Source: Porticoccaceae bacterium
GTDB lineage: Bacteria; Pseudomonadota; Gammaproteobacteria; Pseudomonadales; Porticoccaceae
Length of the DNA stretch: 64,000 nt
Direction of reading: 5' to 3'
Assembly: GCA_021773435.1 (NCBI GenBank)
Contig: JAJFKC010000020.1
Span: 172,771-236,770, forward strand
The translations under genes were made by a program, and so were the position numbers. The notes under the pieces are model-generated. The model did not search any database. It had not been told where the DNA came from and saw only the letters and a list, made by a program, of their open reading frames with translations. Shown here one piece after another: positions 30,498 to 40,751 of this stretch (its first letter is position 1; each line of letters starts with the position of its first letter).

Positions 30498-32195
30498 TTA
30501 GCTTTCTCTGGGACCGTCGATGGAGTTATGTAAACAACCTAACAGAGAGCGAGTTGAGCTATCCATTTGCTCATGAGCTACCGACATTGTTTCTGTTTTG
30601 TTAAGTAACAAAAATAATTCATTACCCATTTCTTTGCCCAGTTCGACGCCCCATTGGTCAAAGGCATTGATATTCCAGATCACACTTTGCACGTAAACAC
30701 TGTGTTCATAAAATGCCAGTAGGGCGCCGAGACATCTGGGCGTTAAGTCGTCTAACAAAAGTGTGTTGCTGGGCCGGTTTCCCGGCACTGATTTATGGGC
30801 GGCCAACCGGTCAGCTTCATCTGGACTCGCCCCTTCTGCTAACAATTCTTCATAGGCCAGAGCCTGAGATTTGCCCTCCATCAGCGCCCTGCTTTGTGCC
30901 AGGCAGTGGCTATTTAGATGTCGATGGCTGCCGGCCTCACAGTGGGCGGATCGGGTTGCGATAAACTCTATCGACTGTCTATCTGTGCCCTGTAATAACA
31001 ACTGATGGAAAGAATGTTGACCGTTGGTGCCTTCGCTACCCCAGATGATTTGACCGGTAGAAAAGTCTACAGCGGCACCCTCTTTTGTAGTCGTTTTACC
31101 CAAGCTCTCCATCATCAATTGTTGGAGATAAGCCGGTAGCTGCCCGAGACGATGGACATATGGCAGCACCGCCCGGCTTTTGTAGTTACGGAAATTAATA
31201 TGCCAGATGGCCTGTAAACCGTGGAGCACAGGCAGATTAGCTTCAAAGGGTGTGTAACGAAAATGTTCGTCCATTTCCCTGGCACCTTCAAGCAGTTGCT
31301 GAAAGGGCTCAGTACCCAGTGCGATGGCTATCGGTAAGCCAATAGATGACCACAGCGAAAAGCGCCCACCAACCCAGTCTTCGACCGTGAATATGCGATC
31401 CTGGGCAATACCCCATTGTGTCGCGGCGTCGCGATGGCCGGTGATTCCAACAAAGTGCCTATCCAGAAGCTGCCCTTCAATACCAGCTTGGCGTAGCCAT
31501 GTGTTGGCACGGTCCGCGTTGTTTAAAGTTTCAAGCGTCGAAAAGCTTTTTGAAGAAACAATGAATAGAGTGGTGTCTGGCGTACATTGCTTTAATGTCG
31601 CAGTGAGGGCGTCACTATCAATATTGGCGACAAAATGTGTCTGAAGAGTGGTGTGATAATGTTCGGGGAATGCCGACACCACCAACCGGGGCCCTAAATC
31701 TGAGCCACCGATACCGAGGTTGACAATATTCCTGAAGGGTTTTGCCGTTGAGCTTTTTATTTGCCCCTGTCTGATTTGAGTTGCAAATTGAACCACTTTT
31801 TTCAGGTGTTGGTTAGCCTTTTGACCCGCTTTACTTGCGGCGCTCACACCACCACCACCACCACCACCACCACCGCGTAAAGCGACATGAAGTGCTGCCC
31901 GGCCTTCGGTATTGTTGACCAGCTCGCCGTTAAACATTTTTTGGATTGCAGGCTTTAACTGTGCGGCATCGGCGAGCTTAAATAAATAATCGAGGGTTTG
32001 TTCAGTGAGATGGTCTTTGGAATAATCAAAATATAGCCCGCAGGCTGAAGCGGAGTATTGGCTGCCTCGGTCGGGGTTGGCGGCAAAAAGATCGATAAGT
32101 GTCGTAGTATCCATCGCCCGAGACTCCCCGGCCAGGGCCTGCCACTCGTACGTTTGTGTGACTGTGGTCGGTTTATCCAAAGACTTTGTACTCAC
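30498..32195 (-). CDS. pgi: Glucose-6-phosphate isomerase with an internal polyglycine tract
   Basis: Interconverts glucose-6-phosphate and fructose-6-phosphate. 565 residues with NLGIGGSDLGPRLV, VSSKSFSTLET, the DWVGGRFSLWSSIGLPIA signature and EGTNGQHSFHQLL with the active-site residues. An unusual tract of nine Gly residues follows ALHVALR at about residue 108-116, where homologues have a short Arg/Asn-containing loop. The tract is encoded by nine identical GGT codons. The frame stays open throughout, so the enzyme should be functional. It supplies fructose- and glucose-6-phosphate for the sugar nucleotides made elsewhere in the window. Confidence 0.96.
   Translation of the reverse strand: MSTKSLDKPTTVTQTYEWQALAGESRAMDTTTLIDLFAANPDRGSQYSASACGLYFDYSKDHLTEQTLDYLFKLADAAQLKPAIQKMFNGELVNNTEGRAALHVALRGGGGGGGGGVSAASKAGQKANQHLKKVVQFATQIRQGQIKSSTAKPFRNIVNLGIGGSDLGPRLVVSAFPEHYHTTLQTHFVANIDSDALTATLKQCTPDTTLFIVSSKSFSTLETLNNADRANTWLRQAGIEGQLLDRHFVGITGHRDAATQWGIAQDRIFTVEDWVGGRFSLWSSIGLPIAIALGTEPFQQLLEGAREMDEHFRYTPFEANLPVLHGLQAIWHINFRNYKSRAVLPYVHRLGQLPAYLQQLMMESLGKTTTKEGAAVDFSTGQIIWGSEGTNGQHSFHQLLLQGTDRQSIEFIATRSAHCEAGSHRHLNSHCLAQSRALMEGKSQALAYEELLAEGASPDEADRLAAHKSVPGNRPSNTLLLDDLTPRCLGALLAFYEHSVYVQSVIWNINAFDQWGVELGKEMGNELFLLLNKTETMSVAHEQMDSSTRSLLGCLHNSIDGPRES
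31848..31874. repeat. Trinucleotide microsatellite (ACC)9 inside pgi
   Basis: Nine uninterrupted ACC units on the plus strand, read as (GGT)9 = Gly9 on the coding strand. Unit number can change without frameshift. Confidence 0.95.
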
Positions 32196-32250
32196 ACTTC
32201 ATCAGGGAGCCTATGCTACAGAGACTATCCGAATAGCCTATCTTAGTCGC

Positions 32251-32310
32251 TAATTTAAAGCGCTCGCTAGTCGGTTCTATTAATTTAAAGCGCTCGCTAG
32301 TTGGCTCTAT
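32251..32310. repeat. 30-bp tandem duplication upstream of pgi
   Basis: Copies at 32251-32280 and 32281-32310 (taatttaaagcgctcgctag followed by a 10-bp tail) differ at two positions. It lies in the pgi-ispB spacer, in the expected pgi promoter/leader region. Confidence 0.9.
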
Positions 32311-32347
32311 TAATTAGTAGATTCAATCGGTTAATAGGTTAAATCGA

Positions 32348-33310
32348 TTAATAAGTTCTATCGACGGAAAAATCGGCAAGCTCTTGCATCGCAGTATGAT
32401 AAGCCGAAGTGGGTAGGGCGGCGATACAATGTTTTGCTTTGTCGATATGCTGCTGCGCAAGGCCCAGAGTATATTTGAGTGATTCGGTATCGTTAATAAC
32501 GGCTATCACCGCCTTAAATTGGGCACTATCTTTTGTCGTGATTGCCTGACTGACGATTTTGCTTTGCTCAGGCGAGCCGCATTTTATTGCCTGGATCAAC
32601 GGTAGCGTCATTTTACCTTCGGCCAGATCGTTGCCCGCTACCTTGCCCAGATCGACGTTGTTGCCGTCGTAATCAAGAGCGTCATCGACCAGTTGAAAGG
32701 CGATGCCCAAGTGCCAGCCGTAAGTTTCAAGTGCGAGACAGGTCTCGTTGTCTGCATCACTTAAAGTACCACTCGCGCGTGCAGCGCCCTTAAATAATTG
32801 CGCAGTCTTGCGGCCAATAACCTGAAGGTAATCAGCTTCACTTAGTTCGGTATCACCAACATTGACTAGCTGCTGAACTTCTCCCTCAGAAATAATATTT
32901 GTCGTGTCTGCGAGAATACGCATTACCTCAAAATTGCCCAGCCGGACCATCATTTGAAAGGCGCGGCTGTATAAAAAATCACCCACCAGCACGCTCGGTG
33001 CATTGCCCCACTGGGCATTGGCGGTGAAGCGGCCGCGGCGTAATTCTGAAGTATCGACCACATCGTCATGCAATAAGGTTGCTGTGTGAATAAACTCGAT
33101 AATCACTGCGAGATCGATGTGGCGCCGATCCTCGTAACCGCAGCATTTCGCAGCGAGTAATACCAGCAAAGGCCGCAGGCGTTTACCGCCCGCCTGAATC
33201 AGGTGGTGGCCGATTTGCTCAACCAGACCCACTTCTGAGTGGAGTTGATCAATGATGAGCTGATTGACTGCATCGAAGTCGTCTTTGACGATCTCTCGAA
33301 ATGGCAGCAT
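32348..33310 (-). CDS. ispB: Octaprenyl-diphosphate synthase
   Basis: Long-chain trans-prenyl transferase making the side chain of ubiquinone. 320 residues with GGKRLRPLLVLL, the first Asp-rich motif LLHDDVVD, the second QLVDDALDYD and NDLAEGKMTLPLI. Divergent from rplU, which is the usual gammaproteobacterial arrangement. The chain length (C40) is inferred from context and family. Confidence 0.94.
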   Translation of the reverse strand: MLPFREIVKDDFDAVNQLIIDQLHSEVGLVEQIGHHLIQAGGKRLRPLLVLLAAKCCGYEDRRHIDLAVIIEFIHTATLLHDDVVDTSELRRGRFTANAQWGNAPSVLVGDFLYSRAFQMMVRLGNFEVMRILADTTNIISEGEVQQLVNVGDTELSEADYLQVIGRKTAQLFKGAARASGTLSDADNETCLALETYGWHLGIAFQLVDDALDYDGNNVDLGKVAGNDLAEGKMTLPLIQAIKCGSPEQSKIVSQAITTKDSAQFKAVIAVINDTESLKYTLGLAQQHIDKAKHCIAALPTSAYHTAMQELADFSVDRTY

Positions 33311-33637
33311 ATGGACAGAGTCTCACTGGCGTATAGCGCGGCATCCTAGGGGCTGGGTATGTGAGCTGTCAAGATGGATGCCAGCTTAGGTAATGCATCA
33401 TTAACCCGTGTCACTGGATCCCAGGAATGGCATTACCTTGCCACTATTGACCCTTGCGGCGAACCGGGCTTTAACATAGAATTGCCGCCCTCGAAAAGTT
33501 GGCCTCAAGTGTGGCTCTCAAGCGGGAGTCACACGCCGAAATATGAAATATAAAGGTGCGCTCAAGCTGGTTAAATAGCCGTGCAGATCGCCCCGTAAGT
33601 TATTCAGTAATAAAAGAACGTTATTCAGGAGCAAGAT
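33311..33637. other. Divergent region ispB / rplU
   Basis: 327 bp without genes. It contains a plausible rplU promoter (33454-33482) and a leader of about 150 nt. No known ribosomal-protein leader structure was recognised. Confidence 0.45.
33454..33482 (+). promoter_or_regulatory. Predicted rplU promoter
   Basis: TTGCGG, 17-bp spacer, TAGAAT. An overlapping alternative -35 (TTGACC at 33447) has too long a spacing to the same -10. Motif-based only. Confidence 0.4.
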
Positions 33638-33952
33638 ATGTACGCGGTGATTGAGAGCGGTGGGAAACAACACCGTGTTGAGCCTGGCGAAGTGTTAAAG
33701 CTTGAAAAGTTAGATGTGGCGACCGGCGACAGCATCGATTTCGACAAGATTTTGCTGGTGGCTGACGGAGAGGCTGTGAAGATTGGCGCGCCTTACGTCG
33801 ATGGCGGCAAGGTGAGTGCTGAGGTGATTGCTCATGGACGTGGCGACAAGGTAACGATTATCAAGTTTCAACGTCGTAAGCATCATCGCAAACAAATGGG
33901 CCACCGTCAGTGGTTCACTGAGGTTAAAATTACTGATATAAGCGGCGTTTAA
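33638..33952 (+). CDS. rplU: 50S ribosomal protein L21
   Basis: 104 residues, [18 protein letters not shown] at the start and [27 protein letters not shown] C-terminus as in L21. First gene of rplU-rpmA-obgE. Confidence 0.97.
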   Translation: MYAVIESGGKQHRVEPGEVLKLEKLDVATGDSIDFDKILLVADGEAVKIGAPYVDGGKVSAEVIAHGRGDKVTIIKFQRRKHHRKQMGHRQWFTEVKITDISGV

Positions 33953-34018
33953 ATCTCGCATTGTAGACAGCGCGTCTAATTCGGTAAAATAGGCTAAATA
34001 GAGAATCAGGAGTAAATC

Positions 34019-34276
34019 ATGGCCCATAAGAAAGCCGGTGGTAGTACCCGTAACGGACGCGATTCAGAGAGCAAACGTCTTGGCGTCAAGCGTTATGGTG
34101 GCGAGCGGGTAACCGCAGGCAATATTATCGTCAGGCAGCGTGGCACACGCTTCCACTCTGGTGTAAACACTGGTTTGGGTAAAGATCACACTATTTTTGC
34201 TACGGCCGATGGCATCGTAAATTTTGTCCAACGCGGCCCAAATAACCGCAAGTTTATTGACATTGTGCCGGCCTAG
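34019..34276 (+). CDS. rpmA: 50S ribosomal protein L27
   Basis: 85 residues, [20 protein letters not shown] start, which places the N-terminal tail near the peptidyl-transferase centre. 66 bp after rplU and followed by a terminator. Confidence 0.98.
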   Translation: MAHKKAGGSTRNGRDSESKRLGVKRYGGERVTAGNIIVRQRGTRFHSGVNTGLGKDHTIFATADGIVNFVQRGPNNRKFIDIVPA

Positions 34277-34304
34277 CACGGCCGGGTACTACGGGATCAA
34301 ATTT

Positions 34305-34331
34305 AAAAGCCCCGCTTGCGGGGCTTTTTTT
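34305..34331 (+). terminator. Intrinsic terminator after rpmA
   Basis: 11-bp stem AAAAGCCCCGC / GCGGGGCTTTT with a 2-nt loop and a run of T. It separates rplU-rpmA from obgE, which may depend on read-through or its own promoter. Confidence 0.9.
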
Positions 34332-34420
34332 ATGCTTGCAGCGTATTATTAATAAAGATTTTATTTATATCTATTTGTTTAATTGAATGGGTTTAACTGA
34401 AAAGACTGGCGGATAGTTAG

Positions 34421-35635
<1,215 letters not shown>

Positions 35636-35721
35636 GCTTGTTTGAAGCATGTAGCTCAAAGCATGCAACAGGATGAACAGTTTATTAAGATTGTGGCGTT
35701 AATGGTGAGTTTAAGAAACAG

Positions 35722-36858
35722 ATGAACACAGAGCAAAGCCCCCGGCAAAAAATCAGTGCCGCACGGCGTTGGGTGGTCAAAATTGGTAGCGCTTTGCTGA
35801 CCGATCATGGCCGTGGACTTGACCGTGCTGCCATCGGTGCCTGGGTCGCCCAGATAGTTGAGTTGCAAAACAGTGATATCGATGTGGTGCTGGTTTCTTC
35901 CGGTGCCGTGGCTGAGGGGATGAGCCGCCTGGGTTGGCAGCAACGGCCGCAGACCACTCACCAGTTACAGGCCGCAGCAGCTGTGGGTCAGATGGGGTTG
36001 GTGCAGGCGTATGAAACGCAATTTCAAGTTTTCAACAAGCATACCGCGCAAGTGCTGCTCGACCATGATGATCTGGCCAATCGGCAGCGCTACTTAAATG
36101 CACGCAGCACGCTGAACGCTTTGCTGGGGCTGGGCGTGGTACCAGTCGTTAATGAAAATGATACCGTCGCCACTGAGGAGATCCGCTTTGGCGATAACGA
36201 CAGACTGGCCGCGATGGTCACCAACCTGGTCGATGCCGAACTACTGGTGATTCTCACCGATCAAGCCGGTTTATTTGAGGCGGACCCGCGTAAGAATCCA
36301 GATTCTCCGCTGATCCGATTGGCTGAAGCCGAAGATCGGAGACTTGATCAACTGGCGGGAGGCAGTAGTAACGAGTTGGGCCGAGGTGGCATGATTACCA
36401 AATTAGAAGCAGCGCGCCTCGCCGCTCGCTCCGGGGCTAATACCTTAATTGCATGCGGCCATATCGACAATATTCTTCTTAAATTACAGGTCGGTGAGGA
36501 CGAAGGTACTCTGCTGGTTTCTAATCGGGAACCCCTTGATGCCAGGAAGCAATGGCTGGCGGGTCATCTGCAAATGCGCGGCCAACTAGTGCTTGATGAC
36601 GGGGCTGTCCGAGTTGTTCAGGAGCAGGGCAAGAGCCTATTGCCGGTGGGGGTGACATCGGTGAGCGGTAATTTTACCCGTGGTGAAATGGTCAGCTGCG
36701 TTGATCAAAATAATCAGGAAGTCGCCCGTGGTCTGTCAAATTATAACGCTGACGAAGCGAGCAAAATAATCGGTCGGGCCAGTTTAGAAATTAGTGAAAT
36801 ACTTGGCTATTGTAATGACGAAGAGTTGATTCATAGAGATAATATGGTGTTGCTCTAG
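35722..36858 (+). CDS. proB: Glutamate 5-kinase
   Basis: First enzyme of proline synthesis. 378 residues: amino-acid-kinase domain ([64 protein letters not shown]) and a C-terminal PUA domain. Located after obgE as in pseudomonads; proA is not in the window. Confidence 0.97.
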   Translation: MNTEQSPRQKISAARRWVVKIGSALLTDHGRGLDRAAIGAWVAQIVELQNSDIDVVLVSSGAVAEGMSRLGWQQRPQTTHQLQAAAAVGQMGLVQAYETQFQVFNKHTAQVLLDHDDLANRQRYLNARSTLNALLGLGVVPVVNENDTVATEEIRFGDNDRLAAMVTNLVDAELLVILTDQAGLFEADPRKNPDSPLIRLAEAEDRRLDQLAGGSSNELGRGGMITKLEAARLAARSGANTLIACGHIDNILLKLQVGEDEGTLLVSNREPLDARKQWLAGHLQMRGQLVLDDGAVRVVQEQGKSLLPVGVTSVSGNFTRGEMVSCVDQNNQEVARGLSNYNADEASKIIGRASLEISEILGYCNDEELIHRDNMVLL

Positions 36859-36898
36859 CGGTGCTTATCCAGGTGCGTAGCGTTAAAAAAGCACCCAC

Positions 36899-36928
36899 AA
36901 AAAAGCCGACAAATATGTCGGCTTTTTT
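36899..36928. terminator. Bidirectional terminator between proB and rpsT
   Basis: Perfect 13-bp stem AAAAAAGCCGACA / TGTCGGCTTTTTT with a 4-nt loop, between convergent genes. Confidence 0.92.
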
Positions 36929-36972
36929 GTGGGGTTAATCAATCAACCCAGTATTTCTACCCGGGAGCCAAA

Positions 36973-37242
36973 TCAGGCAGATAACAGCTTAATCTTTTTA
37001 TTCAAGCGACTCTTATGACGAGCAGCTTTATTTTTGTGCAAAACTCCGCCTTTATCTGCGTAGCGGTCTAATACCGATACCGCAGCGGCATAAGCGGCTT
37101 TCGCTTGTTCAACATCATTGGCTTCAATCGCCGCATTCACCTTCTTCAGATAGGTGCGCGCCATAGAACGCATGCTGGCATTGTGTTGACGTCTGCTCTC
37201 GTTTTGTCTGGCGCGTTTCCGTGCCTGAGGTGAGTTTGCCAC
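36973..37242 (-). CDS. rpsT: 30S ribosomal protein S20
   Basis: 89 residues: [19 protein letters not shown] start, [18 protein letters not shown] end. The GTG at 37242 is chosen because family homology begins there and GGGAG lies 8 bp upstream; the much longer open frame to 37617 is only a shadow of queG. A non-ATG start is a known trait of rpsT in E. coli (UUG) and is linked to its autoregulation. Confidence 0.96.
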   Translation of the reverse strand: MANSPQARKRARQNESRRQHNASMRSMARTYLKKVNAAIEANDVEQAKAAYAAAVSVLDRYADKGGVLHKNKAARHKSRLNKKIKLLSA

Positions 37243-37282
37243 CGTGTGACTCCCGTTGTTGTAACACCCGTTATCGTTACGC

Positions 37283-37303
37283 CGTTCCCGTGATTCAGGA
37301 ACG
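37283..37303 (-). other. Hairpin in the rpsT leader
   Basis: Inverted repeat CGTTCC / GGAACG with a 9-nt loop, 41 bp upstream of the rpsT start. It could take part in S20 translational feedback, but this is only positional inference. Confidence 0.3.
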
Positions 37304-37333
37304 CTAACCATGGAAAATCTGAGGCCGCGCAGT

Positions 37334-38467
37334 CTACAGAATTCGAGAATCGATATCAACGCCCCTGTCCTTGCCGGTATGGTCTTGTGACTGGCGCTTT
37401 GATTGCTCATCAAGCGCCCAGACGACATGCTCCTTAACAAGATCCGAAACCCGTTCAGGTGTGTCCTCCAGTCTGGCCTGTAAAGCCGCGACCAGGGCAG
37501 CGGAATAGGGGGCGTTGCCCAGGCCAACCGCCAGATTCCGCAACCAACTCTGATAACCAATGCGCCGAATGGGTGAGCCTGCGGTGTGGTTGAGGAACTC
37601 TTCTTCGCTCCAGCCAAATAAAGTGATCAGGTAGCTATTGTCTAGGTTGTGGCGAGGTTTAAAGTCTGGCTCGTCAGTCGGTGAGGCAAAGCGATTCCAG
37701 GGACAAATAATCTGACAGTCGTCGCAACCAAACACGCGGTTGCCCATGGCCTTTCGAAACTCAACGGGGATTGGCCCTTTGTTTTCGATAGTCAGGTAGG
37801 AAATACAGCGACGAGCGTTCAGGACATAGGGTTCTGGAAAAGCGTTTGTCGGACAAATGTTGTGGCAGGCTCGACATTGGCCGCACTGTTTTTCTGCTGT
37901 TGGCAGGTCGGCTGGCAAGTTAAGGCTGGTATATAGCTCGCCCAAAAAAAACCAGGAGCCGGCTTCTCGGTTAAGCAACAGGGTGTTTTTGCCGATCCAG
38001 CCGAGGCCAGCTCGTTCGGCGAGTGGCTTTTCCATCACCGGCGCACTATCGACAAAGGGACGCTGGATCACGGGGTGCTCGCAGGCAGATTCGATTTGGC
38101 TGGCCAGCGTGGCTAGCCGTTTGCGCATTAATTTATGATAATCCCTGCCCAGCGCATAGCGTGATAGATAGGCTTTTTCGCCATCTTTCAGGCAGGCAAT
38201 CATGCCGCTTTCAGCAGGCAGGTAATCCATGCGTACACAGATAACCGAAACTGTACCCGGTAGTAGTTGATTGGGCTGCCAGCGTGTTTCGCCGTGCTGC
38301 CCCATCCACTCCATATCACCCTGAAAGCCTTTATCAAGCCATTGCTGTAGGCGACCCCCGGCATGATCGATATTGGTGTGGGTAATACCCACTTGCTGAA
38401 AACCGAGCTGGCGACTCCAGAGACGAATGTTTTCTACCAGTTGGTTGTCTGCTGTCGTGGTCATCAA
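37334..38467 (-). CDS. queG: Epoxyqueuosine reductase
   Basis: Cobalamin- and iron-sulfur-dependent enzyme for the last step of queuosine tRNA modification. 377 residues with [21 protein letters not shown], the ferredoxin cysteines in [16 protein letters not shown] and [11 protein letters not shown], and a C-terminal HEAT-like part. Divergent from nnr, as in E. coli. Confidence 0.96.
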   Translation of the reverse strand: MMTTTADNQLVENIRLWSRQLGFQQVGITHTNIDHAGGRLQQWLDKGFQGDMEWMGQHGETRWQPNQLLPGTVSVICVRMDYLPAESGMIACLKDGEKAYLSRYALGRDYHKLMRKRLATLASQIESACEHPVIQRPFVDSAPVMEKPLAERAGLGWIGKNTLLLNREAGSWFFLGELYTSLNLPADLPTAEKQCGQCRACHNICPTNAFPEPYVLNARRCISYLTIENKGPIPVEFRKAMGNRVFGCDDCQIICPWNRFASPTDEPDFKPRHNLDNSYLITLFGWSEEEFLNHTAGSPIRRIGYQSWLRNLAVGLGNAPYSAALVAALQARLEDTPERVSDLVKEHVVWALDEQSKRQSQDHTGKDRGVDIDSRIL

Positions 38468-38679
38468 TTTATAATTTGAGTTGGATTTAACCGGGGATCA
38501 GTTTTCTGGTGATTAGTCAGGCTGTCACTAGTCAGGCTATGATTGCTCAGCCAATGATTAGCGGCGTCGAAAGCAGTTTAACCCCGCCAGGTTAATCACA
38601 AAGGTCGATGTCGGCCCGCTTGCCATGGCGTATAATTCTCTCAGATTTCTCTCATAAAGAAGGCACAACATACAGGCTT

Positions 38680-40254
38680 ATGGTGAATATTTCAGATCGA
38701 CTTTACAGCGCTGAATCTGTGCGAGAGCTAGATCGCCGAGCCATCGAAGATCACGGCATGCCTGGCATCGCTCTCATGAAGCATGCTGGAGAGGCTGCTT
38801 TTGATGAAATGCTGGCGCGGTGGTCAAAGCCGCGTCATATCACGGTGCTTTGTGGTGGCGGCAATAATGGTGGTGACGGCTATATTATCGCTGCGTTAGC
38901 TCAGCAACGAGATTTGTCGGTGACTGTCCTGCAGCTGGCAGCGGCCGATAAATTGCAGGGTGATGCCCAGCGAGCCTGGCAATTTGCCTGTGATGCTGGC
39001 GTCTCGATGTCAACTTTTGAAGGGCAGCTGCCGGAGTTGCATTCCGCTTTGTCGACTGATGATGGCGCTCAGGATCCACTTGCTCAGGATTCGCTTGCCA
39101 AGGCCGCGACCGATAGTGGCGAGATAATAGTCGATGCCATGCTTGGTACGGGGATCACAGGCGAAGTGCGTACGGCGTATGCGCAGGCCATCGACGCAAT
39201 AAATCAATCTGGACTGCCGGTTTTGGCGGTCGATATTCCATCAGGTTTGTGTAGTGATACTGGGGCTGTGCGTGGTACGGCAGTGGCGGCGGACATTACC
39301 GTTACGTTTATCGGCATGAAAGTGGGTCTGTTAACGGGTAGAGGTCCGGCTCTCTGTGGAGAGCTACGTTATTACGATTTGGATGTTCCCCGTCAGGTCT
39401 TTGAGGATATGCCGGTCACTGCCCAGCGACTCGATTTGCACGACCTGATGGCGTTATTGCCTCGGCGGGAACGTGATGCCCACAAAGGCAAATTTGGTCA
39501 TGTATTAGTGATTGGTGGCGACGAAGGTTTTGGTGGTGCGGCGGCCATGGCTGCAGAAGCCGCGTTGCGGGTGGGTGCCGGGCTGGTGAGTGTTGCGACA
39601 CGCTCAAGCCATGTCTCGGCTTTACTGGCCCGTCGGCCGGAGTTAATGGTCAAACCGGTGGATTCCGGCCAACAGCTCGAACCCGTTCTCGACGGACCCA
39701 GCGTACTGGTGATTGGGCCGGGCCTGGGTCGGTCGCCCTGGTCGGAACAGGTGCTACAGCAGGCGATAAAATCGGGCCTGCCGATGGTCGTTGATGCCGA
39801 TGCATTAAATATAATTAATGAGGGCCGGGTTGGCGTCGGTGCCGATAGTAGTGCCTGGGTGCTGACCCCACACCCAGGTGAGGCGGCACGCTTGCTCAAT
39901 ATCAGTAATGCCCAAATTCAGGAGGATCGCATTGCCGCCTGTCACGGGATTCAGCAGCGTTTTCGTTGCACCGTCTTACTGAAAGGCGCGGGCACACTGA
40001 TCAGTGCTGGTGGCGATACGCTGGCGCTTTGTCCTTACGGTAATCCCGGGATGGCGACTGGTGGTATGGGCGATGTCCTGGCTGGCGTGATCGGTGGCTT
40101 ATTGGCTCAGGGTCTGAGTGCCGAGCAAGCGACCCAGTTAGGTGCTTGTTTGCATGGGATGGCGGCTGATCGGGTTGCCACAAAATCAGGGGAGCGGGGT
40201 ATGATGGCGACTGACTTACTTGAACCCCTGCAACGTTTGGTGAATGGTAAGTGA
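38680..40254 (+). CDS. nnr: Bifunctional NAD(P)HX epimerase/dehydratase
   Basis: Repairs hydrated NAD(P)H. 524 residues from ATG 38680: N-terminal YjeF_N epimerase domain (about 1-225; CGGGNNGGDGYIIA, DAMLGTGITGEV, DIPSGLCSDTG) and C-terminal ribokinase-like dehydratase (HKGKFGHVLVIGGDEGFGG, VDADALNI, GNPGMATGGMGDVLAGVI). The frame extends to 38608 but similarity begins with YSAESVRELD, favouring 38680. Overlaps tsaE by 4 bp. Confidence 0.95.
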   Translation: MVNISDRLYSAESVRELDRRAIEDHGMPGIALMKHAGEAAFDEMLARWSKPRHITVLCGGGNNGGDGYIIAALAQQRDLSVTVLQLAAADKLQGDAQRAWQFACDAGVSMSTFEGQLPELHSALSTDDGAQDPLAQDSLAKAATDSGEIIVDAMLGTGITGEVRTAYAQAIDAINQSGLPVLAVDIPSGLCSDTGAVRGTAVAADITVTFIGMKVGLLTGRGPALCGELRYYDLDVPRQVFEDMPVTAQRLDLHDLMALLPRRERDAHKGKFGHVLVIGGDEGFGGAAAMAAEAALRVGAGLVSVATRSSHVSALLARRPELMVKPVDSGQQLEPVLDGPSVLVIGPGLGRSPWSEQVLQQAIKSGLPMVVDADALNIINEGRVGVGADSSAWVLTPHPGEAARLLNISNAQIQEDRIAACHGIQQRFRCTVLLKGAGTLISAGGDTLALCPYGNPGMATGGMGDVLAGVIGGLLAQGLSAEQATQLGACLHGMAADRVATKSGERGMMATDLLEPLQRLVNGK

Positions 40255-40751
40255 CGGGTAGGTTCACTGTTCAGATAGATGGCGAAGAAGCCATGGTTGC
40301 CTGGGGGCGGTTACTCGGTGAGGCGCTGGCAAGCAGCGCCACTCTATTCTTTCATGGCACACTGGGTAGCGGTAAAACCACTCTGTGTCGAGGCGTCTTA
40401 CGGACCTGGGGACATCTCGGTGCGGTTAAGAGCCCGACCTATACGTTGGTGGAACCCTACTGTTACCGAGGTGTCGATATTTACCATTTTGATTTATACC
40501 GACTTGGCGATCCGGAAGAACTTGAGTACATGGGCATCCGCGATTATTTTGATTCGGACAATATTTGCCTGGTCGAATGGCCAGAGCGCGGTCGGGGCAT
40601 ATTGCCCGACGCCGATTTGGATGTGATGTTGAGCAGCCAGGGTCAGGGTCGTTTGGTGGAGCTTGTGGCATCTGGATCACGGGGTGAGCACATAATTGAC
40701 AAAATCCGTGCAGCTGAAGATATAGTTAAAACTCGTGAGCAAACCAATTAA
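40251..40751 (+). CDS. tsaE: tRNA threonylcarbamoyladenosine synthesis ATPase TsaE
   Basis: ATPase required for t6A37 tRNA modification together with TsaB and TsaD. 166 residues with Walker A GTLGSGKTTLCRG, the SPTYTLVEPY motif and the DLYRLGDPEELEYMG motif. GTG start at 40251 overlaps the nnr stop (GTGA). Confidence 0.95.
   Translation: MTGRFTVQIDGEEAMVAWGRLLGEALASSATLFFHGTLGSGKTTLCRGVLRTWGHLGAVKSPTYTLVEPYCYRGVDIYHFDLYRLGDPEELEYMGIRDYFDSDNICLVEWPERGRGILPDADLDVMLSSQGQGRLVELVASGSRGEHIIDKIRAAEDIVKTREQTN

Noticed and set aside
36973..37617. A 214-residue open frame on the minus strand ending in S20
   Set aside because: Only the last 89 residues are S20; the upstream part overlaps queG in another frame and contains no family similarity. 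The GTG at 37242 with GGGAG upstream is the start.
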